The position numbers and the translations under genes were made by a program. The notes under the pieces are model-generated. The model searched no databases. It was not told the origin of the DNA and saw nothing but the letters and a program-made list of their open reading frames with translations. Positions 31,767 through 42,379 of a stretch of DNA of 64,000 nt are shown here, piece after piece. This stretch comes from Yarrowia lipolytica (lineage: Eukaryota; Ascomycota; Dipodascomycetes; Dipodascales): NCBI RefSeq assembly GCF_001761485.1, contig NC_090770.1, positions 1,054,001 through 1,118,000 on the forward strand, in the 5' to 3' direction. The number at the start of each line of letters is the position of its first letter. Positions within the stretch are counted from its first letter, which is position 1.

Positions 31767-32120
31767 ATGTCCCAGAACGTCAAGATCTTCTACCAGCCTC
31801 AGTACGAGGACCGAATCTGCGAGAACGGCTACGTCGTCTTCGTCAACTCGGAGGAGTCCCTCGAAAAGTGGAGAGCCGACCCCTCCACCAACATTGTCAA
31901 CATTGTCGCCGCCTACCAGGTCTGGACCACCGGCAAGCAGGGAGTCAACGGAGAACTCAACGAGCCCTCCAACCTGCAGCTCGACACCGACTGGGGAACC
32001 CACAAGGTCGACGACATTATCCCCATCATTCTCAAGGAGGGCTCCTCCAAGGGCTCCGCCAACCTCGGCCACAAGTTTGGAACCACAAACGCTTCCATGG
32101 GCCCCCGAGTGGCCCACTAA
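31767..32120 (+). CDS. RTC3: RTC3-like SBDS-domain protein
   Basis: A 117-residue protein resembling yeast Rtc3 (YHR087W, 111 residues), a small stand-alone relative of the SBDS N-terminal domain linked to RNA metabolism and stress. Visible matches are the N-terminal FYQPQYEDRICENGYVVFV strand region, SLEKWRADPS, VVA-type IVAAYQVWTTGKQGVNGELN, and WGTHKVDDIIPIILKEGSS, followed by a short flexible C-terminus. Codon use is highly biased and the TATA box is strong, so expression is probably high. CCCCT words upstream suggest Msn2/4-like stress control, which is inference. The ATG at 31767 follows an A-rich leader. Two CACGTG sites lie 430-490 bases upstream. Confidence 0.8.
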   Translation: MSQNVKIFYQPQYEDRICENGYVVFVNSEESLEKWRADPSTNIVNIVAAYQVWTTGKQGVNGELNEPSNLQLDTDWGTHKVDDIIPIILKEGSSKGSANLGHKFGTTNASMGPRVAH

Positions 32121-32804
32121 GATGTGTCCTGCGTGACAATGATCCCGTCTTCTGCATGAATCGGAGCCACCACCTCGCTCGTGCCCTCCAATCAACTCAA
32201 TTGACCATCTCTTCACACACAAACACCCACTCAATGCCCCTCGTGTGGCCACAAATCGACTTCTGTGAATCGATCCAAAGCCTACGTCGCATTGAGCCCA
32301 ACAAGGCAAACTGCCCCGCCATCTAATGGCTCGCAAAAGCCCTGCATACTAGGACTCACCGTCCCCTCTCCAGTCAGTCATGGATATAATTTAATGATAT
32401 TATGGCTTATGACCAATTGTACACGTAGAAACGACAATTCCAGGTACACGCCCGCCGCCTTCTGTGTCTGCCACAAAACACAAACGTATTTACGTACAGT
32501 ATTAGTACATTAGCGCCGTTGGTCGTGTGGGGTCACAACCACCTGCCAAAATAAAGTTTATCCAACATATATCAAACGCCCGATTGCTCTCTATCTAGCA
32601 ATGTAGGGTTAGGGTTATATTAAATCCGGTAAAACTCAAACCTAATCGGAAACAAGGAGACCTTACAATTAAGGTTACCATGTACTGTATCCCAGAAACA
32701 CCGTCATGATGTCACCGATGATAATCATCATCTGTACCAGTACTCGTACGTATTAGAGCTATATACATGTGTTTCTTTTGTCTCTTTTTAATTGGTCAAC
32801 CACC
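32121..32804. other. Convergent intergenic with a telomere-like word
   Basis: No gene seen. GTAGGGTTAGGGTTA lies at 32603-32617. AT-rich 3'-end signals lie at about 32385-32405. Confidence 0.5.
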
Positions 32805-35800
32805 CTAATGATGATGCTTCCATACCTTGGTCTTGAACCGACGAAGACGCTCGCCTGCCAGCTTAAAAGTGGGGAACCGAGAACTTCGACCCAGCTCGTC
32901 ATAAGGAGTGTTGACCCATACACTTCGAGCTTGCGATAGAGCGTCAAAAAACTCATCCGTCCCGCTGCTCAAGTCGTACTTGCTATAACACTCCTTGGCA
33001 CTGACATTGTCATGCGGAAGGCTCTTGCTGCGGTTACCTCCAAAGACACCTCGTGCTGACCCCTGTCGCTGACCTCCCCGGTTGAAAGTCGATTTCATCG
33101 AGGCCACCCGCCGAACCATGTGGCGCACATTGTTGATGGGCTGATAGGTATCATCGGCGTTGCAAGAGGGGATCAGAGGCAGGTCATCCATGCTCCAAAT
33201 GACCCCCAGAGCCTTCTCGGCCTCCAGCCGGGCGTATCGTCGAATGTGGATGGTCTCGCACTTGATGCCATCGTTCTCGTCACGCGTGGCTGCCGTGTGT
33301 GCCCCATAGTTGGACTCCAGGTCTCCGTCGACATAAAAGTGTTGGATCTTGAGCTGGAGAGCCAGAGGATCGCTGAACCCGCTCCTGTAGCTTCCAAAGA
33401 AGTTTCGCCATCGAGACCGCTTCTGAAAAGCAACGGAAAGAGGCTTCATGGGAGGAATCCACGATGCACTGTTGTACCCCTGCAGACTCATGTCCGAAGC
33501 CTTGAAGTCCCACATGTAGATTCCATTGACGGAGAGAATCTGCACCTCTAGCTTCTCCTGCCACGACTTGAGCTCCTCAACAGTGGTTGCAGTCAACAGA
33601 ATCTCGTACAGACCAAAGTTGTGCTCGAAAATCAGCTTCTTAGTCAAAGAACTGGAGGTTTGCAGACCAACAACTGAGTTGATGGGGTTCTCGAGACGGC
33701 AACAGTGCAGCGGAATAATGAACTTGACGTAGAAGCGACCCTCAGGGTTGGCAACGTTGGCAAGAATCAAGTAGGACTTGAAGAGAAAGCAACCCATGTA
33801 GTGAAACTTGATGGAGCCATCGGGGCCCAGCCAGGTGACGTTGAGAGCGCCACAGAGAATTGCAAGGCCAAAATACTGCACACTGAAGGGCAGCTCGTTC
33901 TTGAAGTAAAGACTGTTCCACAAAATGTGCGACTGGCGACGGAACCGCTCTACAAGATGATTGTGGTCAAGCTGCCGCAGCTTGTCCTCCACCTTCTCCA
34001 GTGAATCGAGAATCACAAGGTGAGATTCAGTCTCCTCAACCGGACAAGTGTTTTTGGCCAGCTGCTCCAGAAGTAGCCTGTACTTACTGATCCGTGCAGC
34101 GGGGACAATCATCAGGCTCTGCAGGGAGAGGTCCTTTCGGCGACCATCATGTTGAGCTGCGTTGAGCAGGTTCTCGCAGCCCTTGATCCAGAACCGCTCC
34201 TTGCCCGTACCACGGTAGGAGCGCAGAAGCTCAATAGTGGCGTCGTAATTGATGCAGTATTGTTCGTAAAGATAGAGACTGATGGCCTGGTGTTAGTAAT
34301 GTTGGGGGTATCAAAGAATAGGTATCACAAGAAAAATACTCACCTTGTCTGCAACAAGCTGACTGATGCGGGCAGCAAACTGGGGAGAAAGAGTGGTGAG
34401 AGCAGGCTTGACCCACTTTCCATCTCGATACCCCAGATTTTCCAAATTGCTGGGAGGGACATCCTTCAAAGAAGTCCACACTGCTCGTGTGAAGTCGTTG
34501 ACACCAGGGGTAATTTTGACCTGCAGCGTGGGGGCAGCAGGCTTGTTGGAGATGGTGATGTTGGGATACTCGGACTGAATATCATCCAGTAGCTCCTGGT
34601 GAAACTCAATGAGCGACCGTGTATCGTTCTCCAAAAGAGCAACAGCCTCCTTGCCAAGGGCATTGCACGACTCAATGGTGGCAAAATACATGTTCGCCAG
34701 CATTCGCAGAGAGCTCAAGTAGCTCTCCTCGGAAAGAATGAGCTCCTGGAGACAGTGGCTCCGGCGCTCCTCCATGAGAGCCCGATCCTTGGGAGAGATG
34801 GGAGGTATTCCCATCGTCGAGATGGACGCAGCACCGCTGGCAGACTCCATGTTAATGTTGTGCACAAGGTCCACGTTGGACATGTGACTGAGGGACCGGT
34901 GCACGGGAAGGGGGTGAGGTGGCATGTCACTAGGAGTGGGAAGAGCAATTTCTCTGTCTTTTTCCAGTGCAGAAACTGCAGCAGTGGAGTCCACCTCGAT
35001 AATTGGCGTCATATTGTTCTGCATTTCCTCCTTGGTCATGGTGGAGATCTTGGGAAACGTGTTGAGCGTGTAGTCGAACTCGTCCGAGCCGTCCAGAAAC
35101 AGCAGGTTGGCAATTCCAAAATCCTCTTCTTCTCCAGATGGGGGTGGTGGGGAGTTGATAGCGGGCTCGACGGATCCACTGTCGAGGAGAATCTCTGTCG
35201 TTTCTGGATCCGTGTTCTCCGTGTACACGCAGTAATCGGGCTGCAGGGCTGCCGGCTTGAGGACAACAGAGGACAGTGGAGATGCTACGAGCTCTTGGGG
35301 CGGCTGCTGCAAGTCCTGGAGAGTAGTGGGTCGTGGGGACGTTGTCGGCTGCTGGGGCGTGAGAGTCTTTTGCTGTGCAGCTACAAGAACCTGGGGGTCA
35401 ATAGTATTGGTGATGGTCTTGACAACTGCCTTCTCCGGGTCCTGGAAGATCACCGGGTTCTCCAGGCCTGACAACACTGCAGACGAGTAGGGAGAGTACA
35501 TGCTTTCTTGGTTTCCCGAAAAAGCCGGCGACTGCGTTCTGCTGCTGTTTGTAACCGAGTTGTCTTTGGGGCCGACTGCGCTCTTGGTAGTTTCTCCTGA
35601 GTAGGTGCTGTTGCCGACGACGGCGAGTGTATGGGCGGAGTTGTTTGTGAAAAGAGCGCTTCCTCCGGTGCCAGCAGTGTGGAAATGGCGGGTTGATGCT
35701 TGGGTGGAGGCGACGGTGAGGGCTCCACTTTTGGGGTCGTCAAAGACTGTTGTAGCTCCGGAAAGAATTGCCTGGAAGGGTTTCTGGATAGGAGGAGCCT

Positions 35801-36068
35801 GTATAGGAGTTCCTGCTCGCTGAAGAGGCACCATCTGTATGGTGGGTAGCGTCGTGTCGTGTTTGTGTCTACGCAGAGATCCCCTCAGAGACCGGATGGA
35901 TCCTCGGATCGAGCCCCGGAGGCCACCTGTGTTTTGTGTGGGTGCGTGGGCTGTTGCTTGGGGGAGGTCTGGCGGCGACAGAAGCAAGACGGTGGGCACA
36001 AAGGTGGTGGAGGAGGACTTTCGTTTTCGGGCTTGCTCGTAGTGGTTGGCGTGAACCTGGGTATCCAT
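32805..36068 (-). CDS. Rho guanine-nucleotide exchange factor (DH-PH), spliced
   Basis: Two exons, 36068-34344 and 34286-32805, joined across a 57-base intron in phase 0, give about 1068 residues. RhoGEFs activate Rho/Cdc42 GTPases at the cell cortex by expelling GDP. Residues 1-420 are Ser/Thr/Pro-rich and probably disordered. The DH domain starts near residue 430 (RSHCLQELILSEESYLSSLRML, FHQELLDDI), and crosses the intron into AISLYLYEQYCINYDATIELL. A PH-like module lies roughly at 700-830, ending with a Trp-containing helix (LKSWQEKLEVQI). The C-terminus is basic and Ser-rich. The ATG at 36068 (MDTQVHANHYEQ) is chosen over an in-frame non-ATG extension to 36143. Which yeast RhoGEF it matches (Rom2, Tus1, Fus2 or Bud3 type) I cannot say. 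Confidence 0.82.
34287..34343 (-). other. Spliceosomal intron in the RhoGEF gene
   Basis: 57 bases, GTGAGT at the 5' end and TACTAACACCAG at the 3' end. The branch A sits only a few bases from the AG, a known peculiarity of Yarrowia introns. Removal joins ...VADK to AISLYLYEQY in frame. Without splicing, translation stops soon after the junction. Confidence 0.9.
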
Positions 36069-36723
36069 AGCGAGTGGAGGATGGAGCGAGGTGAGCGAGT
36101 GTTTGTTGGATATGTGCAACACAAGCTGTAGGAGCCAAAGCACGGTACAATCCGAATATGGGTCTGTTTAAGAGTAGGGTGATACAAACAGAGCCCTTAA
36201 GTAAGGTGGTGGTTATGAGTGTGTGTTGCTGATGGGTACAGTAGTATACAGTAGTGGTATCTGTTTTACAGGAAGCTCGACGGTATATATAGTTGTAAAA
36301 AATATTATTGGTATCAGTCATGTCACAGGGTATGTCATGGGTGTGTAGACGGTGGTTTAAACGGGTGCGACTACTCGGACACACATACTGATATTTACAG
36401 GTCTGTCACGATGTACTGTACTGCTAGCATGAACTTAGATCTGCAGCTTTGGAAGCAAAACGAGGCATGTAGTGCGTTGTGTGGTGGGTAGGAACGGAGA
36501 AATATATAATAGGGGCTCTTCCCCCCCTCCCCCCCCCCCCGTTTTTATTTCCCAAAATTGTGTCATTACAAATCAGTTTGGAACTAGTATTGCTGCTTTC
36601 ACCGCCATGTCCCTATTCACCTTCTCCACTTCTTCCCCCACGCATGCACGATTTTAAAGCTTAGGCGAGTGACATCATAATCACATCACCACACAACCCG
36701 CACACAACTACTTACCACCAAAC
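36069..36723. other. Divergent promoter region of RhoGEF and RRF1
   Basis: A C-rich run (about 36522-36540) lies about 190 bases upstream of RRF1. TATATATAG lies at about 36285. No gene seen. Confidence 0.5.
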
Positions 36724-37518
36724 ATGTTTCTGAGAACTGTCCGAAGCCAGGCCGTGCGAGCAGCCGCCCTCCACCACACGGTGGCTCCGGCACTATGCAT
36801 GCGGCCCGTGCTCCGAACACAGACAGTCGCGTTCTCGTCCACTCCCGTGACTCTGGGCAAGAAAAAGAAGGGCGGTAAGGAGCCCAAGGCTGCTGCCAAG
36901 GCCGCGGCCGAGGAGGCCGTCGATGAGGATCTGTTCATGATCGAGTGGAACAAGTTTGAGGACCTGTCTGCCAAGTCTGTGGCTGCGTTTGCCGCCAAGG
37001 CCAAGGAGATCAAGGCCGGAAACAACTCGCCGGATCTCATCAACAACATTGAGGTCAAAATCAGCAAGGACGAGGTCTACCAGATCAAGGACATTGCCTC
37101 CGTGGCCCTCAAGGGCGGCCGAACGCTGTCCATCTCCGTCTACGACCCTAGCCACACCAAACAGGTCACCGCCTCCATTCTGGCGTCCGATCTCAACATG
37201 AACCCCCAGCCCCAGGCCAACTCGCCCCAGATCCTCAACATCCCCCTGCCCCCTCCCTCGGCTGAGAGCCGGGCCGAGCAGCAGAAGGAGCTCAAGGCGC
37301 TGTACAACGCCTTCAAGGCCGACAAGAAGCTGACTTCGGGTCTGGCTGCGATCCGAGACGCCTTCAAGAAGGACCACAAGAAGATGGCCGACCAGAAGTC
37401 GATTGGAAAGGACGTGGTCAAGCGAGAAGACAAGAAGTTTGAGGAGTTGCAGAAGGCATGGACCTCCAAAATCGAAAAGGAGTTCAAGACCGTCTCCGAC
37501 GAGATTGCCAAGAAGTGA
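36724..37518 (+). CDS. RRF1: Mitochondrial ribosome recycling factor
   Basis: A 264-residue protein that, with EF-G2, splits mitochondrial ribosomes after termination. The N-terminal 45 residues (MFLRTVRSQAVRAAALHHTV...) are Arg-rich and without acidic residues, as in a matrix presequence. A Lys/Ala-rich linker follows. The RRF fold begins near residue 75. Recognisable parts are DLSAKSVAAFAAKAKEIKAG, KGGRTLSISVYDPSHTKQVTASIL, and LNIPLPPPSAESRAEQQKELKALYNAFK, followed by the C-terminal helix with DKKFEELQKAWTSKIEKEF. Yeast Rrf1 is 230 residues. The ATG at 36724 is first in a CACACAACTACTTACC-type leader. Confidence 0.9.
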   Translation: MFLRTVRSQAVRAAALHHTVAPALCMRPVLRTQTVAFSSTPVTLGKKKKGGKEPKAAAKAAAEEAVDEDLFMIEWNKFEDLSAKSVAAFAAKAKEIKAGNNSPDLINNIEVKISKDEVYQIKDIASVALKGGRTLSISVYDPSHTKQVTASILASDLNMNPQPQANSPQILNIPLPPPSAESRAEQQKELKALYNAFKADKKLTSGLAAIRDAFKKDHKKMADQKSIGKDVVKREDKKFEELQKAWTSKIEKEFKTVSDEIAKK

Positions 37519-38123
37519 TACTCCAGCTGGGGGTAGTTGTATATAGCAATGTATTATATTGTACAGACGTGGTGGTGAGGTTGGAGGTGTTTGCAGAGTA
37601 TTTGTACGCTACATACGGGCACTTTTACCATCAATTGCTCTCATCAATACATCGGATATTTTACGAGTAATAATAACCCCAAATCGCCTACACGAGGAAA
37701 CTGAACGTGCGATATTAAACATACGAAACTAAACATCTCAGCGCCTATAAATCATGTGAGGATCATGTGATAATCATATGATGCTTCAATCACAAATCTG
37801 CTTCTTTTTTCCTCAAATATCGACGTGTTTTTATCCACCGTTCTCTTCTCATCCCGCTCCACTCTCACTCATCCCACCTGCAAATCCTAATCGCCTGAAT
37901 GATGATTATGGAAATGGCAAAATGAGACAATTCGTTGATGAAAATCAACAATTTATACTATAATTCGACAGCCCAACCGTTTCTCTCACACATCAACTTT
38001 CTCCCCGCTTCTTAGCTCCAATATCGAACACATAACAAACATCAGAAATCCCAAAACGTTCGGTCACGTGACTTTGGTGGAACAAGGGTAAATTGAACAG
38101 GTTATTTTTTTAGCAAAATTCGC
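37519..38123. other. Intergenic between RRF1 and tRNA-Ile
   Basis: AT-rich. TGTATATAGC just after the RRF1 stop is a probable 3'-end signal. GGTCACGTGAC occurs at 38063-38073. No gene seen. Confidence 0.5.
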
Positions 38124-38216
38124 GGTCCCTTGGCCCAGTTGGTTAAGGCGTCGTGCTAATAAGAAATTAGCCTCTTTGCAACGCGAAGATCAGCAGTTCG
38201 ATCCTGCTAGGGACCA
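38124..38216 (+). tRNA. tRNA-Ile(AAU) with a 19-base intron
   Basis: Acceptor arm GGTCCCT/AGGGACC (38124-38130 with 38209-38215), D-arm GGCCCAGTTGGTTAAGGC, anticodon arm TCGTG/CGCGA, and T-arm with the B box AGTTCGATCCT. The loop CTAATAA gives anticodon AAT at 38158-38160. The intron is 38162-38180, between positions 37 and 38. It contains ATTAG (38166-38170), which pairs with CTAAT over the anticodon, the usual yeast pre-tRNA arrangement. A T-run at 38218-38223 is the Pol III terminator. The sequence closely follows the S. cerevisiae tRNA-Ile(AAU) gene except for the intron. Confidence 0.95.
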
Positions 38217-38217
38217 C

Positions 38218-38223
38218 TTTTTT
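38218..38223 (+). terminator. RNA polymerase III terminator of tRNA-Ile
   Basis: A run of T bases directly after the tRNA 3' end. Confidence 0.8.
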
Positions 38224-38890
38224 GACGTGACAAGTGAAGTTGTAGTTGACGACGTGTGTGTCTTCTCTTCTCCTCGTTCTCTGTATCTTTTTAATATTTA
38301 TTTAGCCCGTCTTTACTCCTTGTTTTGTTCATTTTAGTCCGTCAATTACACTTGCGCAAAGTCAATATTGCATTGAGATTTTTAGGGGGCTGTTTTTTGA
38401 CGAGGCAGTGATTGTATGAGCAGTGGTTTGCGCGAGTGTACGGATGTCACATTGTTTTTGTCACTGTTGAAATGATATAAATACCCGTGGATTTCCCCCT
38501 TTCGAGCTCTGACGCTCAAGACACCGGCACAATCACTTCTCTCGTTGAGGGTGCCATCATAAAATCGCCAAATGGGGCCATGACCGACAGTACTTTCACG
38601 ATACGAGGTCAATCGGAGACGGTCAGGAGAGAATTGGCGGGCAATTCAGGGCGAATTAACCCGTCAACAACTGTTGTCACGGTGCCAACATTCAATTGCA
38701 ACGTTCATTGTACAATTGCTGTGACGAGTCCACCCAGCCTTACTCGTGTCTCAGCAATCACAAGCTACAAGCACGAGGTCTTGTATCTACGTGAGGAAAA
38801 GAGCCAATCGTGAGCTCATCTACAATACAGCATCACCACTCAGCGTTGACGTTAAATAATTAAGTAAGATCCATGGGCGCACAGCGACTC
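38224..38890. other. Intergenic between tRNA-Ile and SKP1
   Basis: No gene recognised. The short frame at 38487-38813 has no family features. Confidence 0.5.
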
Positions 38891-39379
38891 TTATCTGTCC
38901 TCGGCCCACTCGTTCTCTCGTCGGATCTGGGCCTCCTCCTCAGGAGTGAAGTCGTTGGCAATGTTGAAGGTTCGTCGAATCTCCTCGGGGGTCTTGCCCT
39001 TGATCATGTTGGCCACCGTCTTGCAGCCCACGTCCAGCAGGGGCTTGATGTCCAGGTAATTTGCGGTCAGAATAATCTCAAACAGCATTTCCTGGTCCAC
39101 CTGCAGAAAGTTGTAATCCCAGTCGTCAATCACGGTGCTCTTCTTCTTGTCGGCGGCCGAAGTGCCCTCGTCCTCTCCGCTCTGGGGAAGAGGGTCGTCC
39201 TTGTGGTAGGTGCAGTACTCAATCACCTTCTTGAGCACATTGGAAGACACGTTGGGGACGGGGATCTCGCCGGCGTCCTCTCCAATGTCCTCCATCATGT
39301 TCTTGATGAGGGCCGATCGCGACGCAACCTTCTGGTCCACGTTGAACGAGACGCCGTCTGAAGAAACAAGAGTGACCAT
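38891..39379 (-). CDS. SKP1: SKP1, SCF ubiquitin-ligase adaptor
   Basis: A 162-residue adaptor linking cullin Cdc53 to F-box proteins in SCF ubiquitin ligases, and in yeast also part of the CBF3 kinetochore complex and RAVE. The N-terminal BTB/POZ fold starts [20 protein letters not shown], with [22 protein letters not shown]. The C-terminal F-box-binding helices show [42 protein letters not shown] and end in NEWAEDR. A charged insert separates the two halves. The ATG at 39379 is taken as the start because the upstream in-frame codons begin with TTG, not ATG. CACGTG at 39486-39491 lies about 107 bases upstream. Confidence 0.95.
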   Translation of the reverse strand: MVTLVSSDGVSFNVDQKVASRSALIKNMMEDIGEDAGEIPVPNVSSNVLKKVIEYCTYHKDDPLPQSGEDEGTSAADKKKSTVIDDWDYNFLQVDQEMLFEIILTANYLDIKPLLDVGCKTVANMIKGKTPEEIRRTFNIANDFTPEEEAQIRRENEWAEDR

Positions 39380-42379
39380 TTTTCTAGTTGTCAATTTGTG
39401 TGTAGTTGGGGTATGGTGTGGTGTGTTACCTCATCCCGAAACGAAAATGACACAGACAACAGCGGAGGCGAAAGTTTATTTTGGTCACGTGAAGGGTCAT
39501 CCCCATACAATCGTCGTAGGATCGATCCGCTACTTGTAGAGGATGGGTTTTGAGAGGCGGAAACGACGTATTTATAATAAATACGACGGAGTTCCAAGTT
39601 ACACAAACACATGTTTTTGAAGAAGAAGAAAAAAACTCGCATATGACGCAAAAAATACCGAGTTATCAACCGAAAAAGGCCAAGTATATTTAGAGACTTG
39701 ACTCATGTGAAATGGAAGAGAGAAAGGGATTTTTTCTTAGGAAAGAAGTGTGTCAGGAAGGAGTTGTGCGGAAATAAAATGATGTGAACTGAGTCCCGAC
39801 CGTGAAGTTGTATTCCGCCGCACAGATGTACTCATAGTTGGATTATGTAATCTGAATGTATGCTCCAGAGAATAGTTACTGTATAAAAAATGTAGGAACT
39901 GTGATATACCTGTGCTGTACTGTTATATAGGACAAGGCGGATGTTAAAAATGGGTATTAAAGGGTGATGACAATTCCATTGGTCAATTGTCTCGTTTTGT
40001 CCTTTTTTTTCCCGTTATTTAGCCGTTTCAACAGTCACCATACTCTGGCTAAAATCCCTTAACAATTAGGGGTATAAATGTCTAATAAAACTTATATTTA
40101 CTTGAAGATATAATAAAACATCCCACCGACACAACGACTAAGACTCACGGAGAACAGGGGTTGGAAACAGAACATGAAAGTGACAAAAAGATGTACAAAC
40201 ATTGCTTTGGAAATGAGATAAAAAGTAATTGCAGCACCCAGGATTCTCGTATGGTCTCCCACTACAATACTAACTGGGCTCTCTGGTGCTTGACTATGGC
40301 TGATCGGACGGGAAGCCGTATTTTCACCAGGATATGGCCGCAACTGACAAAATTAGTGCAAGAATCCATTTACCTGGTCTAACAAGTCACGTGACAAAAT
40401 TTGGCAAAAACACCACAAGAATCGGGGATGTCTGTTGCGTAGACTCCCCTTCTCTTGCATCTCTTGCACCAAGGAAACGTGGATCTGAGTCTGCCCGATG
40501 GAGCATCAAGGATGAGAGATGTGATTGTAAGACTCTTACGTAATGCAGCCTGGTGAATTTCATGAACTGTCTCGTTTCACTATTGGCATTTTATAAGTCC
40601 ATGAGGTGGTGTAGCGGACATCACAGTGATAAGGCAGCTGCTGCATTGTACGTACAGTACGTACATGTATGTACTGAGTATCATGATGATAAAACAGTCA
40701 TCATAATTTCTTGTTATGTTGCTAGACAATCATTATACACACAATAAATACTCACAGCACAGCATTTCAACTACAAGTACTGTACTGTATGTACTTATGC
40801 ATTTGAACATAGCAATACATTACCACAACTACTGCTCAAGACCCGCCGACTCATCTGTTTTCCACCGCCCCTGCAGTCGACACCAGACTAGGAGTGGTTG
40901 TGTGCTCCTGATATTTGAAGGCAAGCCATGGATATACCTGACAAGGACCACTGGTTGTTGGCGATGAACGAGGGGTGGACAGCAAGGAAGTCAGGGGCAA
41001 GAAGGTCCCTTCATGTGGGTCTACAACCGGAAGTTCAATTTGGACGGTTAGCTTGAGTGATACAAGGCTCGGTTGGTCGCTAAATGTTTCGCACAAGAGG
41101 CCAGCATCGACTGTCTAATGCTATTCAGTTCACTTTTCGGTTGAATCAGTTTGATTTCTTCTAGCCTTCACTGCATTCATTCAAGCAGTGGAACATCTAT
41201 CAAACGGATATCAAGATGATCAATTTATTCAGTATGAACTGAACAGGGCTCAATACCCACCATTCGCACAACGTACCGGTGTGAATGTACTAGCGACTAC
41301 GTGACTTTTCTGGGTCTCCATCCAAGTAAAGAGGTACATTACCAATATCTATGGACTGGACACTCCATCCAAGTTCAAATATCGCTCCAAATGGGTATGT
41401 TCTATTCATTTTGGTCTCTGTTTGTCAAAACAGTCGCCAAATCGCCATTTATGGAACCAGAAAGATGTAAATCTGAGCACGGAAAAACTGGCTGGATACT
41501 TGGACTACGAGTATAGTGCTAGTACAGAACGTACCCCAAGGGTAGTGTTCCTGTGTCCGTTTCAGGACTGTGGCATCGACCTGTTAACTAATACTCATAC
41601 TGCACCCCTGCATTACGTAAGTGTAGTCCATCGTTGACAAAATCGGCAATTGACAACCTACAAAAATGAAACCAAAACAGTAGAAAGCGCCTCAGTTTCC
41701 CCTTCCATTATCTTTCATCGCCGACGAGACACTGCCCATATCACGCACTGCGTCTCCACAGATGCTGACAACCTGGTACAGTTTTAAAACACGTACTGTA
41801 TGAGCCCCGCGTCGACTTCTCCTGATTATTAGGAGGGATAATGTCGAAAATTCTATCGTATTCCTGTTTCAGCGAGAAATAATGAAGTGGCTGGGACAAA
41901 TCGGTGGCTTCCACAAAATGTGCAGTATTCCCTGCATCACGAGATAGACAGGTCCCCGGCGAGACTTCACAGGGCAGTGGTGGGGGGGAAGGTGACCATT
42001 TTCGGGTAAATTTCTGGCAATGGAGCTAAACAAACGCCATCAAAGAGTATCTCAAAGTCCCCGTGTCTCCATTACGCATGAAATGTACAGTGGAGGTGCA
42101 CTGAGCAGAATATGGTGAATCGTGCTGTACGCCAAAGTCATGACTACTCGAGAGATCTTCTGCAAGTGGAATTACCAGGTATCAATCCCGCCAACAGCAT
42201 CAACCCAACCAACAATATCAACACAAACCTGTTTTGAACGTACTCGCACGTTCCAATCTGGCAAAGTGGAACTAACAGCGCTTAAAAGTGTTGTCTCAAA
42301 CTGACGGGGTAAAGCTGGTGGAAAACCAGTGTTTTTCTTTCTCGTATTGTCCATCTGAACACGAACACACATTGTTATT
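39380..42379. other. Gene-poor region upstream of SKP1
   Basis: About 3 kb with only short frames and no recognisable domain. GTACTTGTAC-like and GTACAGTAC words cluster at 40650-40800. Confidence 0.45.

Noticed and set aside
39380-39394. SKP1 start five codons upstream
   Set aside because: That codon is TTG. The ATG at 39379 gives the canonical MVTLVSSDG start.
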